Part shown: one piece after another, positions 7,777 to 16,042 of the stretch | Numbering within the stretch: position 1 is the stretch's first letter | Layout: every line of letters begins with the position of its first letter | NCBI RefSeq assembly: GCF_000241345.1 | Contig: NZ_BAED01000075.1 | Span: 1 to 64,000 of the forward strand | Source of the DNA: Gordonia amarae NBRC 15530 | Lineage (GTDB): Bacteria; Actinomycetota; Actinomycetes; Mycobacteriales; Mycobacteriaceae | Direction: 5' to 3' | DNA length: 64,000 bases | Notes under the pieces: model-generated | Databases searched by the model: none | Told to the model about the DNA's origin: nothing | Seen by the model: the letters and a program-made list of their open reading frames with translations, nothing else | Translations under genes and position numbers: made by a program

Positions 7777-8676
7777 CGGACTCGCAGGCGGTTCCGTCGG
7801 CCGGGTGCCCGCCAGGTCGAGGATGCGATTGCGCAGCTTCGGGGGCGAACTGGGCAGCCACATCGCCATCACCGGAACCTGCGGTGGTGCCGTGAGACTG
7901 ACAACCCGGATCTGGTCGTGGTACACCCAACCGGCCTGGTTGGTAACGAAGGTGCAGGCGTCTTGATGCACGAGCACCGCCATGTGCGGTGGGATGCCGT
8001 GCAGCTTGGACACGATTATCGTCGGTTCGAATCCCGCGTCGCGGCAATAGGACACGATCATCGGCGTGCAGTCCGTTTCGAGTTCGGACACGACGATGGG
8101 GTGGCGGCTGACATCGCTCATCGAACACGTCGGCGCGGAGGCGAGCGGATGCCGAGCGTGCACGGCGAGCCGCAACTCATGCCGGAACGCGACGACCCCT
8201 GCCAGGTCCGACGGCACGGTCGCGCTGCGCGTCAGTGCCAGATCGATGGTCCCGGCGAGCAACTCCTCGCGCGCGCTGTCGGGGGCTATCGGGCGCACGG
8301 TGATGGCGAGAGTGGGGTCGGCGAGGATGGGGCCCTCGATCACCTCGAATGCCTCGGACGGGGCCACCGCCGGAGTGTGCCCGATGGAGTAAGGCACGTC
8401 CCCGTCGGTATCGAGCTTGCGGACCTCGGTGGTCAGGCTGGTACCGACCGCCAGCAGCGGAACAGCCCCCTCATACAGCGCCTCGCCGGCCTTGGTCAGC
8501 ACCAGGGAACGTTTGCTGCGGGAGAACAGGTCGACGCCGAGCTGGGCCTCGAGTTCGCGGATCGCCACCGACAGCGACTGCTGTGAGATGGCCAGTTCCT
8601 CGGCGGCGATCCGCAGCGACGGTGACTCGACGACCGTGACGAACATGCGCAGACGGCGGAGGTCGAGATCGCGCAT
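7747..8676 (-). CDS. LysR-family transcriptional regulator
   Basis: The 309-residue product has an N-terminal winged helix-turn-helix (residues 5-63, with AAEELAISQQSLSVAIRELE) and a periplasmic-binding-fold effector domain. It is transcribed away from a glycosyltransferase gene across about 275 bp. An inverted repeat there (TTAACA at 8880-8885 and TGTTAA at 8905-8910) is a candidate binding site. The target and ligand are not evident. The C-terminal tail is unusual, rich in Pro and Cys (PPCRCES), and ends in a 16-bp duplicated sequence. Confidence 0.9.
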   Translation of the reverse strand: MRDLDLRRLRMFVTVVESPSLRIAAEELAISQQSLSVAIRELEAQLGVDLFSRSKRSLVLTKAGEALYEGAVPLLAVGTSLTTEVRKLDTDGDVPYSIGHTPAVAPSEAFEVIEGPILADPTLAITVRPIAPDSAREELLAGTIDLALTRSATVPSDLAGVVAFRHELRLAVHARHPLASAPTCSMSDVSRHPIVVSELETDCTPMIVSYCRDAGFEPTIIVSKLHGIPPHMAVLVHQDACTFVTNQAGWVYHDQIRVVSLTAPPQVPVMAMWLPSSPPKLRNRILDLAGTRPTEPPASPPCRCESLSV

Positions 8677-8879
8677 GTGCGCCCCTTGCTGTCATTGGCT
8701 TGAGATGCCGGTTGGTATGGACGTTGATGGTGAAATTTTCTCACATCCTGGGCGAGGTTTCGTCATCAGTCCGGGCAGCGGATCAGATCGGCGATCGCGA
8801 GGAATCGTTCACGGGAGAACCCGGCGGCGTGACCACTTGTCATCGCCGGTGACCGGCCAACGATGCGGATCAGTCACTT

Positions 8880-8910
8880 TTAACATTCTGACTATGACAA
8901 ATGGTGTTAA
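8880..8910. promoter_or_regulatory. candidate LysR operator / divergent promoter
   Basis: TTAACA and TGTTAA form an inverted repeat with 19 bases between, in an AT-rich patch between the divergent LysR and glycosyltransferase genes. The rest of the 8677-8951 interval shows nothing else I can name. Confidence 0.35.
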
Positions 8911-8951
8911 ATATCAGCAACACACTGACGATGATCTGCGGGAGGGTTCGC

Positions 8952-10022
8952 GTGGCAAGGCGCTTGTCGCTGGCATTCGGTGCCTTGACCCTGGAACGGG
9001 ACGGAACAGGTGTGGGTACCTACACGCGCGAATTGCTGTCGGCCATGGCGTCACTACTTCCCGAATGCCTCGACGTATCGGCGCTCGTGCAGGCGCCGTC
9101 GGCGGATTGCCTGCCCGCGGCCATCGAGGCGTGGCAGGTGCCGCAGAGCAGCGGCATCCGCAGGGCGGTGCTCGGCAAGCTGCCCGTCCCCCGGGTGGAC
9201 GTCTTCCACGGCCTGGACGCGGATCTGCCGGTCTCCGGTCCCCGCGCGAAGGTCGCGACGATCCACGACATGTCTGTGTTCGACACGCCCTGGGCATATC
9301 CGGCGATACGCGCACGCGGCGAACGGCTCCTGGTGCGCGACAGCCTGCGCCGGGCCGACGCGGTGATCGCGGTATCGGAGTTCACCGCCGACCGGATCCG
9401 TGATCTCGCCGGCGTCGAGCCGATCGTGATCGGGCTGGCGCCGCCGTCCTGGGCGCGCTGTGCCTCGCCCGCCGAGATCGTCGCTGTGCGGGAGAAATAC
9501 GCGCTACCCTCTCGCTTCGTCCTGCAGGTGGGGACGGTGGAACCACGCAAGCGGCCCGATGTGGTGGCTGCCGCCGCGCGGGGGGCCGGACTTGCCTGCG
9601 TGCTCGCCGGCAAGAACTCCGATACCTCGGCGGCACCCGCCGGGGCGATCGGACTCGGCTATGTCGACAGGGCCGATCTGCCCGCCCTCTATGGAGCGGC
9701 GACCGTCGTCGCGTACGCCTCGGAGTACGAGGGTTTCGGGCTGCCGCCGCTGGAGGCGATGGCGTGCGGTGCGGCCGTCGTCGCCTCGGACGTGGGTGCA
9801 CTGCCCGACGTGGTCGGTGACGGTGCTGTGCTGATCGGCGGCTTCGAGGTCGCCGAGTGGGCCGACGAATTTGGCGACCTGGCCGCCGGCCCTGCCGAGC
9901 TGGCCGCGCTTCGTCGTGCGGGATTGGCTGTGGCGCAGTCATTGTCGTGGCGTGACGCGGCCCGGCGAACCCTCGCCGTGTACGAATCGGTGGGTCTGTG
10001 GGCGCGGACCGGGGTCGCGTGA
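8952..10022 (+). CDS. GT-B glycosyltransferase (GT1/GT4 type)
   Basis: The 356-residue product has the two Rossmann-like halves of retaining GT4 enzymes. Visible are the N-terminal GTGVGTYTRELL loop, the acceptor-side VFHGLDADLP, the hinge VLQVGTVEPRKRPD and the donor-binding E-x7-E motif in EYEGFGLPPLEAMACG. These enzymes transfer a sugar from a nucleotide donor to a glycan or lipid on the inner side of the membrane. The GTG at 8952 is preceded by GGGAGG and is preferred to an upstream in-frame ATG. The donor and acceptor are unknown. A His/Arg-rich small frame overlaps its stop. Confidence 0.88.
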   Translation: MARRLSLAFGALTLERDGTGVGTYTRELLSAMASLLPECLDVSALVQAPSADCLPAAIEAWQVPQSSGIRRAVLGKLPVPRVDVFHGLDADLPVSGPRAKVATIHDMSVFDTPWAYPAIRARGERLLVRDSLRRADAVIAVSEFTADRIRDLAGVEPIVIGLAPPSWARCASPAEIVAVREKYALPSRFVLQVGTVEPRKRPDVVAAAARGAGLACVLAGKNSDTSAAPAGAIGLGYVDRADLPALYGAATVVAYASEYEGFGLPPLEAMACGAAVVASDVGALPDVVGDGAVLIGGFEVAEWADEFGDLAAGPAELAALRRAGLAVAQSLSWRDAARRTLAVYESVGLWARTGVA

Positions 10023-10258
10023 TGACGGCTGTGGCCGGCAACCGCGACGGGAGGCACCGGGCGGACCCGGAACGTGGGCGCCACCAGTTGCCGGAGCGGG
10101 GCAGACACCACGAGCCGCCCGACGGCCGCCACCACCGGGTACCGGAGGGCCGCCACCGGGCGAATCCCGACCTGGCTCCGCACAGCAGCGCCGACGGCCG
10201 CCATCACCGGGTTCCGGACGGGCAGCGCCGGACGCCGGCACCCGCGCCGGCGTGCTGA
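10022..10258 (+). CDS. small His/Arg/Pro repeat protein, coupled to the glycosyltransferase
   Basis: The ATG overlaps the glycosyltransferase stop by one base (TGATG), which suggests translational coupling. The 78-residue product is low-complexity and built on a repeated GRH(H/R)xxPDGRHH pattern with at least six GRH units. It has no hydrophobic segment or cysteine pair, apart from a final Cys. I know no family. It could be a disordered, nucleic-acid- or metal-binding tail protein, or a repeat expanded by slippage. A similar composition is seen in the small ORF at 7478. Confidence 0.45.
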   Translation: MTAVAGNRDGRHRADPERGRHQLPERGRHHEPPDGRHHRVPEGRHRANPDLAPHSSADGRHHRVPDGQRRTPAPAPAC

Positions 10259-10366
10259 GCCCGGCGTCGCTGCGGCGGAATGCGGCCGGCCATAAATGAT
10301 GCATCACCATCATCTTCCGGACTGTCGGAGCGGTGCTGGGCGGGACGGGGTCGTAGCGCCGAGCTG

Positions 10367-13072
10367 TCAGTGCGTGGTGCGGTCGGCGTAACCGGATCGC
10401 TCCAGCCGTAGCTGGTTGCCGCCGGCGCGTTTCGCGGCGTAGAGCGCCCGGTCGGCGCACGTGAGCAGGTCCGCGGACATCATCGCGGCGTCGGCATCGG
10501 CTCCGGCTCTGCCGGCATCGAAATGCGCTCTGCCGGTAGTGCGACACGCTCTGCCGGCGATGCGACACGCTCGGCCGGTATTGCGACACGCGCGGCCGGC
10601 GTTGCGGCACGCTCTGCCGGTATGGGGACGCGCTGCGGCGGCATCGACACCCGCTGCGCCGGGGTGGGCGTGGTACACGGACACCCCGGCGGAGGCGGTG
10701 AGCTCGCGGTCGTGACCGGGAGCCGGAATGCCGAGTTCGGACACTCCCTGCCAAATGGACCGAGCCCGATCGACCAGGCGGGCATCGGACATCGTGGGAT
10801 CGCCGGTGAGGAGCACCGCGAATTCCTCACCGCCGATGCGGGCCGCCAGCGCGAAGCCGTCGGTCAGTGGGTTTTCCGGTGGCGGTTGGCCGGGGAGTTG
10901 CTGGTACGGCGCGACGGCCGCGGACAGATAGCCGCCGATCCGCCGAAGACACGCGTCGCCGGCCGCGTGACTGAACTCACGGTTGTAGGCGCCGAACGAG
11001 TCGAGGTCCATGGTCATCACGGCGACGTCACGACCGTCGGTGACGAGTCGGCGTAGCCGGGATTCGAATGCGCGGCGATTGGCCAGCATCGTGAGGGTGT
11101 CGACCTGGCTGAGAAAGGCCAGATGCTGGGATCTGCGCCAACGGATCCGGTAACTGATCTCGACGCGGAACGCCGAGCGCATTCCCATGGCCGTGATCAG
11201 GGTCGCCACCACGATCGAGAGGATCTGCGAGGCGGTGATCGGTGTGCAGATCAGTTCGATCACGAACGTCCCGGCCAGCATCGATGCCCCGACGGGCAGC
11301 GCGATATTCCAGACGACGTGTGTGGTGAACAGACTCAGGACCAGCGTGACGGGGATGATGATGGGGACCGTGGCGGGCCCGTCCGCACCGAGCGCGATGA
11401 AGGCGGCCATCCCCGCAGCCCAGCACGCACCCACCGCACCGATGAAGGCGAACGTGGACCAGCGCCGCAGTGTCGGTAGCTGAATGGCGATCAACGCGGC
11501 GAGGGTGGCTGGAATGCCGATGAACGCGAGCGCCGGCGTGACCACGTCCGTGACGTCGGCGGGCACGTTGTTCAGGGGTGCGCCGATGACCAGCGTCGCG
11601 ATCGATATGACCAGGATTCCGGCCAGCACGGCCGTCCGCAGCGGCTTGCCCCGCGCGTCGGACCCGATCCGGTAGTCGGCCTCCGCCTGCGGCGGGTAGG
11701 TGATCGAATGCCACGTGGTGTGCAGCGGATGCGGGCACGGGTGCTTCTCCTGGGTGACCCGGGTGGCCTCGCCGAGGTCGAGGGTGAAGGTTCCGGCCGG
11801 CGGCTGATCATCGGGGCGTGCTGTGACCAGCGCGGCGTCGTCCGACTCGCGCGAGCGGCACAATGCGCCTTCGGCGCGCCGCACGAACTCCTGGAGGCCG
11901 GGTTCCTCACCGGGCTGCTCGTCGGGCCACCCGGGCCGATGCGCCAGGCTCGAGTGCACCCGCAGGGATCGGCCGGCCGGGCCGGTTGCCGCCCGGATGG
12001 CCGTGACCACATGGAGGCGAACGTCGTACGCCTTTTCCGAGGTCACCTGGCCGTTGCGCCACAGGACGGCGAAACGCTTGCCCGCCACCCGGGCGACCAC
12101 GGCGTTGTCATTTCCGCATGATTCCCGCAGGCACAGGGCGACGGCGCGCAGCACCTCGTCACCCGAGGGGTGACCGTGGGTGTCGTTGTAGTTCTTGAAC
12201 CTGCCTATCTCCAGCAGCAGCAGCGAGAACGCCTGCCGGTGATTGTCGGCATCGATCAGCTCGAGCGCCAGCCGTGTGCTGTTGGCGATCCCCGTGAGCG
12301 GGTCGGTCTCGTTGAGGAGTGCGATCCGGTGTTGCTGTGCCCAGGATTGCCTGCCGATGATCTCGGATCGACGAGCGGTGAGTGTCGAGCCACAGACGAT
12401 GGCGAGCGAGACGACAGCCTCGGTGACCTGCGCACCGAGGCCGCCTTCGGCCAACTCCATCGCACCGACGGAGATGACGAATACCGCGGTCACGCCGACC
12501 AGGATGTTGAACGGCAGATGTGCGAACTGCACGCTGAGGATCAACGCGTACGGCACCATCAGCGGGACGGAGCCCGGTACGTCGCCCGCATGCGCCAAGT
12601 GGGCGGTGAGCACGCAGACCAGCGTGAGGAATTGGGCGGCGACGAACAGCGCTGCCGAACCCATCGAGTTCGCGTACGTCCGCGGGTACCGCGCGACCAG
12701 CAGCCGGTTACCGAGAATGGCTGCCGACTGGATTCCGACCGCGGTTCCGAGGATGGCGCAGATGGCCGCTGTACCCGGGCCTTCGCAGGCGGAAAGCGAT
12801 ACGGTGGCCAGAGCGAGCGTCAGCGCGAGGAAGGTGAGCAGGTGGACCTCGGCGCGGGTCTGTGCCCCGGAATCGCAGAATGTGGCGCGGAAGCGTCGTT
12901 CGTTCCGCTCCGGGAACAGCGGTATGCCCATCCATGATGTGCGTGCATCGAGGATGAGTCGGGGGTCGCCGTCGCTGCCGATCGTGGGCAGCACGGGAAC
13001 GCGGGGTCGTTCAACCATTGAAGAGTCGTTGGTCCTGCATGCTGTGGGTACTAAGTCACAATAATTAGACAC
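10367..13072 (-). CDS. double membrane-GGDEF protein (diguanylate cyclase)
   Basis: The 901-residue product is two membrane-sensor/GGDEF units in tandem. The first has about six hydrophobic helices, then a GGDEF domain that starts normally (DPLTGIAN) but has AGKRF in place of GGDEF and E in place of the metal Asp, so it should be inactive. The second has another hydrophobic block and a canonical RIGGEEF with MDLDSF, so it should make c-di-GMP from two GTP. About 50 residues of seven-residue GRACRNA-type repeats interrupt the second GGDEF domain before its last helix. The start is unclear: GTG 13072 and ATG 13018 are both in frame, and neither has a good ribosome site. Confidence 0.85.
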   Translation of the reverse strand: MSNYCDLVPTACRTNDSSMVERPRVPVLPTIGSDGDPRLILDARTSWMGIPLFPERNERRFRATFCDSGAQTRAEVHLLTFLALTLALATVSLSACEGPGTAAICAILGTAVGIQSAAILGNRLLVARYPRTYANSMGSAALFVAAQFLTLVCVLTAHLAHAGDVPGSVPLMVPYALILSVQFAHLPFNILVGVTAVFVISVGAMELAEGGLGAQVTEAVVSLAIVCGSTLTARRSEIIGRQSWAQQHRIALLNETDPLTGIANSTRLALELIDADNHRQAFSLLLLEIGRFKNYNDTHGHPSGDEVLRAVALCLRESCGNDNAVVARVAGKRFAVLWRNGQVTSEKAYDVRLHVVTAIRAATGPAGRSLRVHSSLAHRPGWPDEQPGEEPGLQEFVRRAEGALCRSRESDDAALVTARPDDQPPAGTFTLDLGEATRVTQEKHPCPHPLHTTWHSITYPPQAEADYRIGSDARGKPLRTAVLAGILVISIATLVIGAPLNNVPADVTDVVTPALAFIGIPATLAALIAIQLPTLRRWSTFAFIGAVGACWAAGMAAFIALGADGPATVPIIIPVTLVLSLFTTHVVWNIALPVGASMLAGTFVIELICTPITASQILSIVVATLITAMGMRSAFRVEISYRIRWRRSQHLAFLSQVDTLTMLANRRAFESRLRRLVTDGRDVAVMTMDLDSFGAYNREFSHAAGDACLRRIGGYLSAAVAPYQQLPGQPPPENPLTDGFALAARIGGEEFAVLLTGDPTMSDARLVDRARSIWQGVSELGIPAPGHDRELTASAGVSVYHAHPGAAGVDAAAARPHTGRACRNAGRACRNTGRACRIAGRACRTTGRAHFDAGRAGADADAAMMSADLLTCADRALYAAKRAGGNQLRLERSGYADRTTH
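10507..10653. repeat. 21-bp tandem repeat inside the GGDEF domain
   Basis: About seven units of a 21-base repeat (typical unit TCTGCCGGTAGTGCGACACG plus C) run in phase with the coding frame. On the minus strand each encodes seven residues of the GRACRNA type. Units differ by a few bases, so the array is not a recent perfect expansion. Confidence 0.8.
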
Positions 13073-13141
13073 TTTAGGGTCGGCGCACCGCTAATCGGGG
13101 TGCCTTGAATGCGCTCGAATGTGAGTGGGCGGGGCACACGC

Positions 13142-13172
13142 GAAAAAGGCGGACGGGTCGAACCCGTCCGCC
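13142..13172 (-). terminator. terminator of the Roadblock operon
   Basis: An 11-bp perfect stem (13148-13158 with 13162-13172, loop CGA) is followed on the minus strand by five T residues. It closes the ABC ATPase-Roadblock transcription unit and separates it from the double-GGDEF gene. Confidence 0.8.
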
Positions 13173-13189
13173 TTCATCACTGAGGCCTT

Positions 13190-14212
13190 TTAGATTCTGG
13201 TCTCGGCCGCCACGGCGCGGAGCTTGTGCCGTGCCAGCGCGAGATTCGCGGTCGCCCGGTTGAGGACCAGATAGATGAACAGGCCATTGGTACCCCGGCC
13301 GTCCAGGATGTTGATCAGATGATACTGCTTGTCGAGCGAGATCAGGATGTCCTCGATGTTGCCGGAGATGCCCAGCGTCTCCATCGTGTTCATCTTCGCG
13401 CGAACGACATTTGAGTTGCCGGCGGCTGCGACTTCGAGATCGAAACCCGGGTCGCCGCCCTTCGCGAGAGCCATGCCGCTTTCGCAGTCGACGATGGCCG
13501 CACCGACGGCACCGTCGATACGGAGTAGTTGCGATACATAATCTTCGAGTTGTGACACTGGTGTATTTCCTATCTCTGTGTGGGATGACTGATCGGTTTC
13601 GATATCCCCGACTGATGGGGAAGATTCTGGCTCCGGCGGTAGTGATGCCCGGATTGCGGGGAGCGAGGTCTCTGCCCCGGGTGGAACAGGATCACCGGGT
13701 GGAACAGGATCACCGGGTGGAGCGGGGTCGGCGGGTGGAGCGGGAGTCGTTGCCTCGAGGTGTTCCGGCGGAGTCCAGGGGCTGTGCCGATGGATACGCC
13801 GGCCGGTGGGCATCGGAGGCATCTCCTGCGCCGGGTAGGCGGCACGCCGGTGCCGCTGCGTCGTGCGCTGGACCGGCCACCGGTCGGTCGGGGCGTCGTC
13901 GGGTGCGACCTGCGTCGACGCCCCGTCGGTGAGCCGGTTCACGTCACCGACCAGCGTCCCGAGCGAAGGCTCTGGCGGTGCCGGTTCGTCTGCTTCCTCC
14001 TCGACGGGCCGCAGAAGGGCCGGCGACGGGCTATCGCGTGCCGGCTCCTCCCGCGAGTCCCTGCCCGGGGTGTCGAACTCCGAAGTCGATGCGGCCGACC
14101 GGGTCTTCCCTGGGGCAAAGGGTTCCGGACCGTCCACTGCGGGGGTCTCGTCTTCGTTGTCGTCCTCTCGGGCGGGTTCACGACGCCGTCGATTCCACCA
14201 GCGATCTGCCAT
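13190..14212 (-). CDS. Roadblock/LC7-domain protein with long disordered N-terminus
   Basis: The 340-residue product has about 210 residues of charged, Pro-rich, probably disordered sequence. It then has a C-terminal Roadblock/LC7 domain of about 120 residues (LEDYVSQLLRIDGAVGAAIV onward). In bacteria such domains pair with small GTPases or other switch proteins, but no GTPase is visible here. The linker contains an 18-bp tandem duplication (13679-13715) giving repeated PPGDPV. It lies 37 bp downstream of the ABC ATPase gene on the same strand and shares its terminator. I infer a scaffold or regulator of that ATPase or of the surrounding c-di-GMP enzymes. Confidence 0.75.
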   Translation of the reverse strand: MADRWWNRRRREPAREDDNEDETPAVDGPEPFAPGKTRSAASTSEFDTPGRDSREEPARDSPSPALLRPVEEEADEPAPPEPSLGTLVGDVNRLTDGASTQVAPDDAPTDRWPVQRTTQRHRRAAYPAQEMPPMPTGRRIHRHSPWTPPEHLEATTPAPPADPAPPGDPVPPGDPVPPGAETSLPAIRASLPPEPESSPSVGDIETDQSSHTEIGNTPVSQLEDYVSQLLRIDGAVGAAIVDCESGMALAKGGDPGFDLEVAAAGNSNVVRAKMNTMETLGISGNIEDILISLDKQYHLINILDGRGTNGLFIYLVLNRATANLALARHKLRAVAAETRI

Positions 14213-14249
14213 TACTGCCGGACCTGCCTGACCGGGCCGCGGGGCGTCG

Positions 14250-15785
14250 TCATGCGGTCGCCGGCTCGGTGTCGTGGTACTGGTCGATCGCGGTGGGGGT
14301 GTGTGCGGCGTGCAGTCTGTGTTCGAACTCTTCCGGGCTCATCGTCTCCGGAACGATCCACTCGGTCAGGAAGCCGTCGACGATGACGCCGACACGGGAG
14401 CACCAGGTGCGTAGTTCGGCGGCGTCACCGGACACCACGACGGCACTTGAACCGGACAGGACCGAATCGTTGAGCAGGCGCCGGAGTTGGGTCTGGGCGG
14501 CGACATCGAGCCCGCGGGTCGGGGAATTGAGGACGACGAGATCGCTGTCCTCGAAGATGAGCGGTGCCAGCCGGACCTTCTGGGCGTCGCCGCCGGACAG
14601 TTCACCCACGCTTTTATGGAAACTGTTCGACTGCAATTCGAGTGAGGCCATCATGGCGATCACCTTGCGCAGGGCGGCCACCTCGGCGTGGAATCCGGCC
14701 TCGGTGGTCCAGCCGCTGTTCATCATCGAGCGGGCGACGGATTCGCTGGGATCGGCGCCGAGTTCATCGCGCTCACCGGTGAAATAGGAGAAACGCAGTG
14801 CTGAGGCGTCTGCGGGTGTCAGCACACTCCGCGGTTCGCCATGGACCACGAAAGTTCTTGCGCTGGCCGTGACCTGGCCGGTGATGGCCCCGCCGATCTC
14901 GAACACGCCGGAGTCCCGGGACCCGGTCAGCCCGATGATCTCACCGGTGTACACCGTCAGGTCGACGCCGTGCACGACACCGGGAACTCGGAGGTCGGTG
15001 ACCTCGAGCAGCGGCGTCCCTCCTTGTCCCGCAGGTGGTTCCGGAGCCGGTGCGGGCTCTGCCACATGCGTGGTGCCCAGCATCAACTCGGCGAGGTCAT
15101 CGGCGGTCAGCGCGCTTGTCGGACCGGAGTAGACCAGTCGCGACTCGCGCAGCACCAGTACCCTGTCGGCCAGCTTCAGCGCCTCCGGGAGGCGGTGGGA
15201 GATGAACAGCACACCGCGACCCTGCCGCACAAGGCGGCGTACCACCTCGTGCAGTTCGGCGGCCTCGGCCAGGTTCAGCGGCGCGGACACCTCGTCCATC
15301 ACCACCACCTGGGCGTCGTCGGTGAGCACCCGGGCGGCTTCGATCAGCCCGTACAGTGGCCGGGGCACCTCGCCGATCAACTCGTCGGGCGAGAGCGTCA
15401 TGCCCATCTCATTCAGGATCCACGCGGCCTGCCGGCGCAAGGCGTCGTGGGGACGGTCCTGTTGGAAGGTTCCCCGGAAGATCGCTTGGGCGACAGTCAA
15501 TGTCGGGTCGATGTCGATGCGCTGCTCGATCATCGCCACTCCCCGGGCACGTGCTTCGAGCCGGGATGCGCGCGGGTATTCGACACCGAGGGAGCTGATG
15601 GTTCCGGCCGACTCGGACTCGGTGCCGGCAATGATCCGCCCCAACGTCGACTTGCCCGCGCCGTTTCTTCCGACGAGTGCGACGATCTCGCCGGGCGCGA
15701 CCGCGAACGTGACGTCATCGAGTACTCGCTTGGAGTGAAAGTCTTTGGACAGTCCACTGACCGAGAGCAACTCATTGGACTCCAC
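14250..15785 (-). CDS. orphan double ABC ATPase (sugar-importer type)
   Basis: The 511-residue product has two fused ABC ATPase domains like RbsA/MglA. The first has Walker A GRNGAGKST, Walker B VVVMDE and the switch His (ISHRLPEA), but its signature is VPRPL. The second has an intact LSGGDAQ signature, but Walker A is degraded (GSRDSGV), Walker B ends in N rather than DE, and the switch His is lost. Together they can form one complete ATP site and one dead site. No permease or binding-protein gene is adjacent. The GTG at 15785 is eight bases after AAGGAG. It may regulate rather than transport, or it may serve a distant permease. Confidence 0.85.
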   Translation of the reverse strand: MESNELLSVSGLSKDFHSKRVLDDVTFAVAPGEIVALVGRNGAGKSTLGRIIAGTESESAGTISSLGVEYPRASRLEARARGVAMIEQRIDIDPTLTVAQAIFRGTFQQDRPHDALRRQAAWILNEMGMTLSPDELIGEVPRPLYGLIEAARVLTDDAQVVVMDEVSAPLNLAEAAELHEVVRRLVRQGRGVLFISHRLPEALKLADRVLVLRESRLVYSGPTSALTADDLAELMLGTTHVAEPAPAPEPPAGQGGTPLLEVTDLRVPGVVHGVDLTVYTGEIIGLTGSRDSGVFEIGGAITGQVTASARTFVVHGEPRSVLTPADASALRFSYFTGERDELGADPSESVARSMMNSGWTTEAGFHAEVAALRKVIAMMASLELQSNSFHKSVGELSGGDAQKVRLAPLIFEDSDLVVLNSPTRGLDVAAQTQLRRLLNDSVLSGSSAVVVSGDAAELRTWCSRVGVIVDGFLTEWIVPETMSPEEFEHRLHAAHTPTAIDQYHDTEPATA

Positions 15786-16042
15786 GAACGTAACTCCTTG
15801 CCGACGGATGAGACACACAGCCCGACGCATTGACAGTCCAGGATGGACAGTCAATGACTTTAATCAGTCATAGTATGTATGAAACGTGTGATGTGTACAA
15901 CTGCGTTGTACCTAGAGCCTAAAGTCCCTGGATCTGGGGGGTTACTCAGTGGTAACTGACCGGCAGGTAGCCGTCTGTGGCCCGAATCGGGGGCTATGTC
16001 AGCAGTGTGTGCGGCGCCGGCGCCGGACCATGGTGTGAGAGG

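Noticed and set aside
10507..10653. Possible CRISPR array
   Set aside because: Units are contiguous 21-mers without spacers and stay in frame within a GGDEF gene. There are no cas genes.
14250..15785. Normal sugar importer ATPase
   Set aside because: No permease or binding protein is adjacent, and one ATP site is degraded. Transport remains possible but is not supported here.
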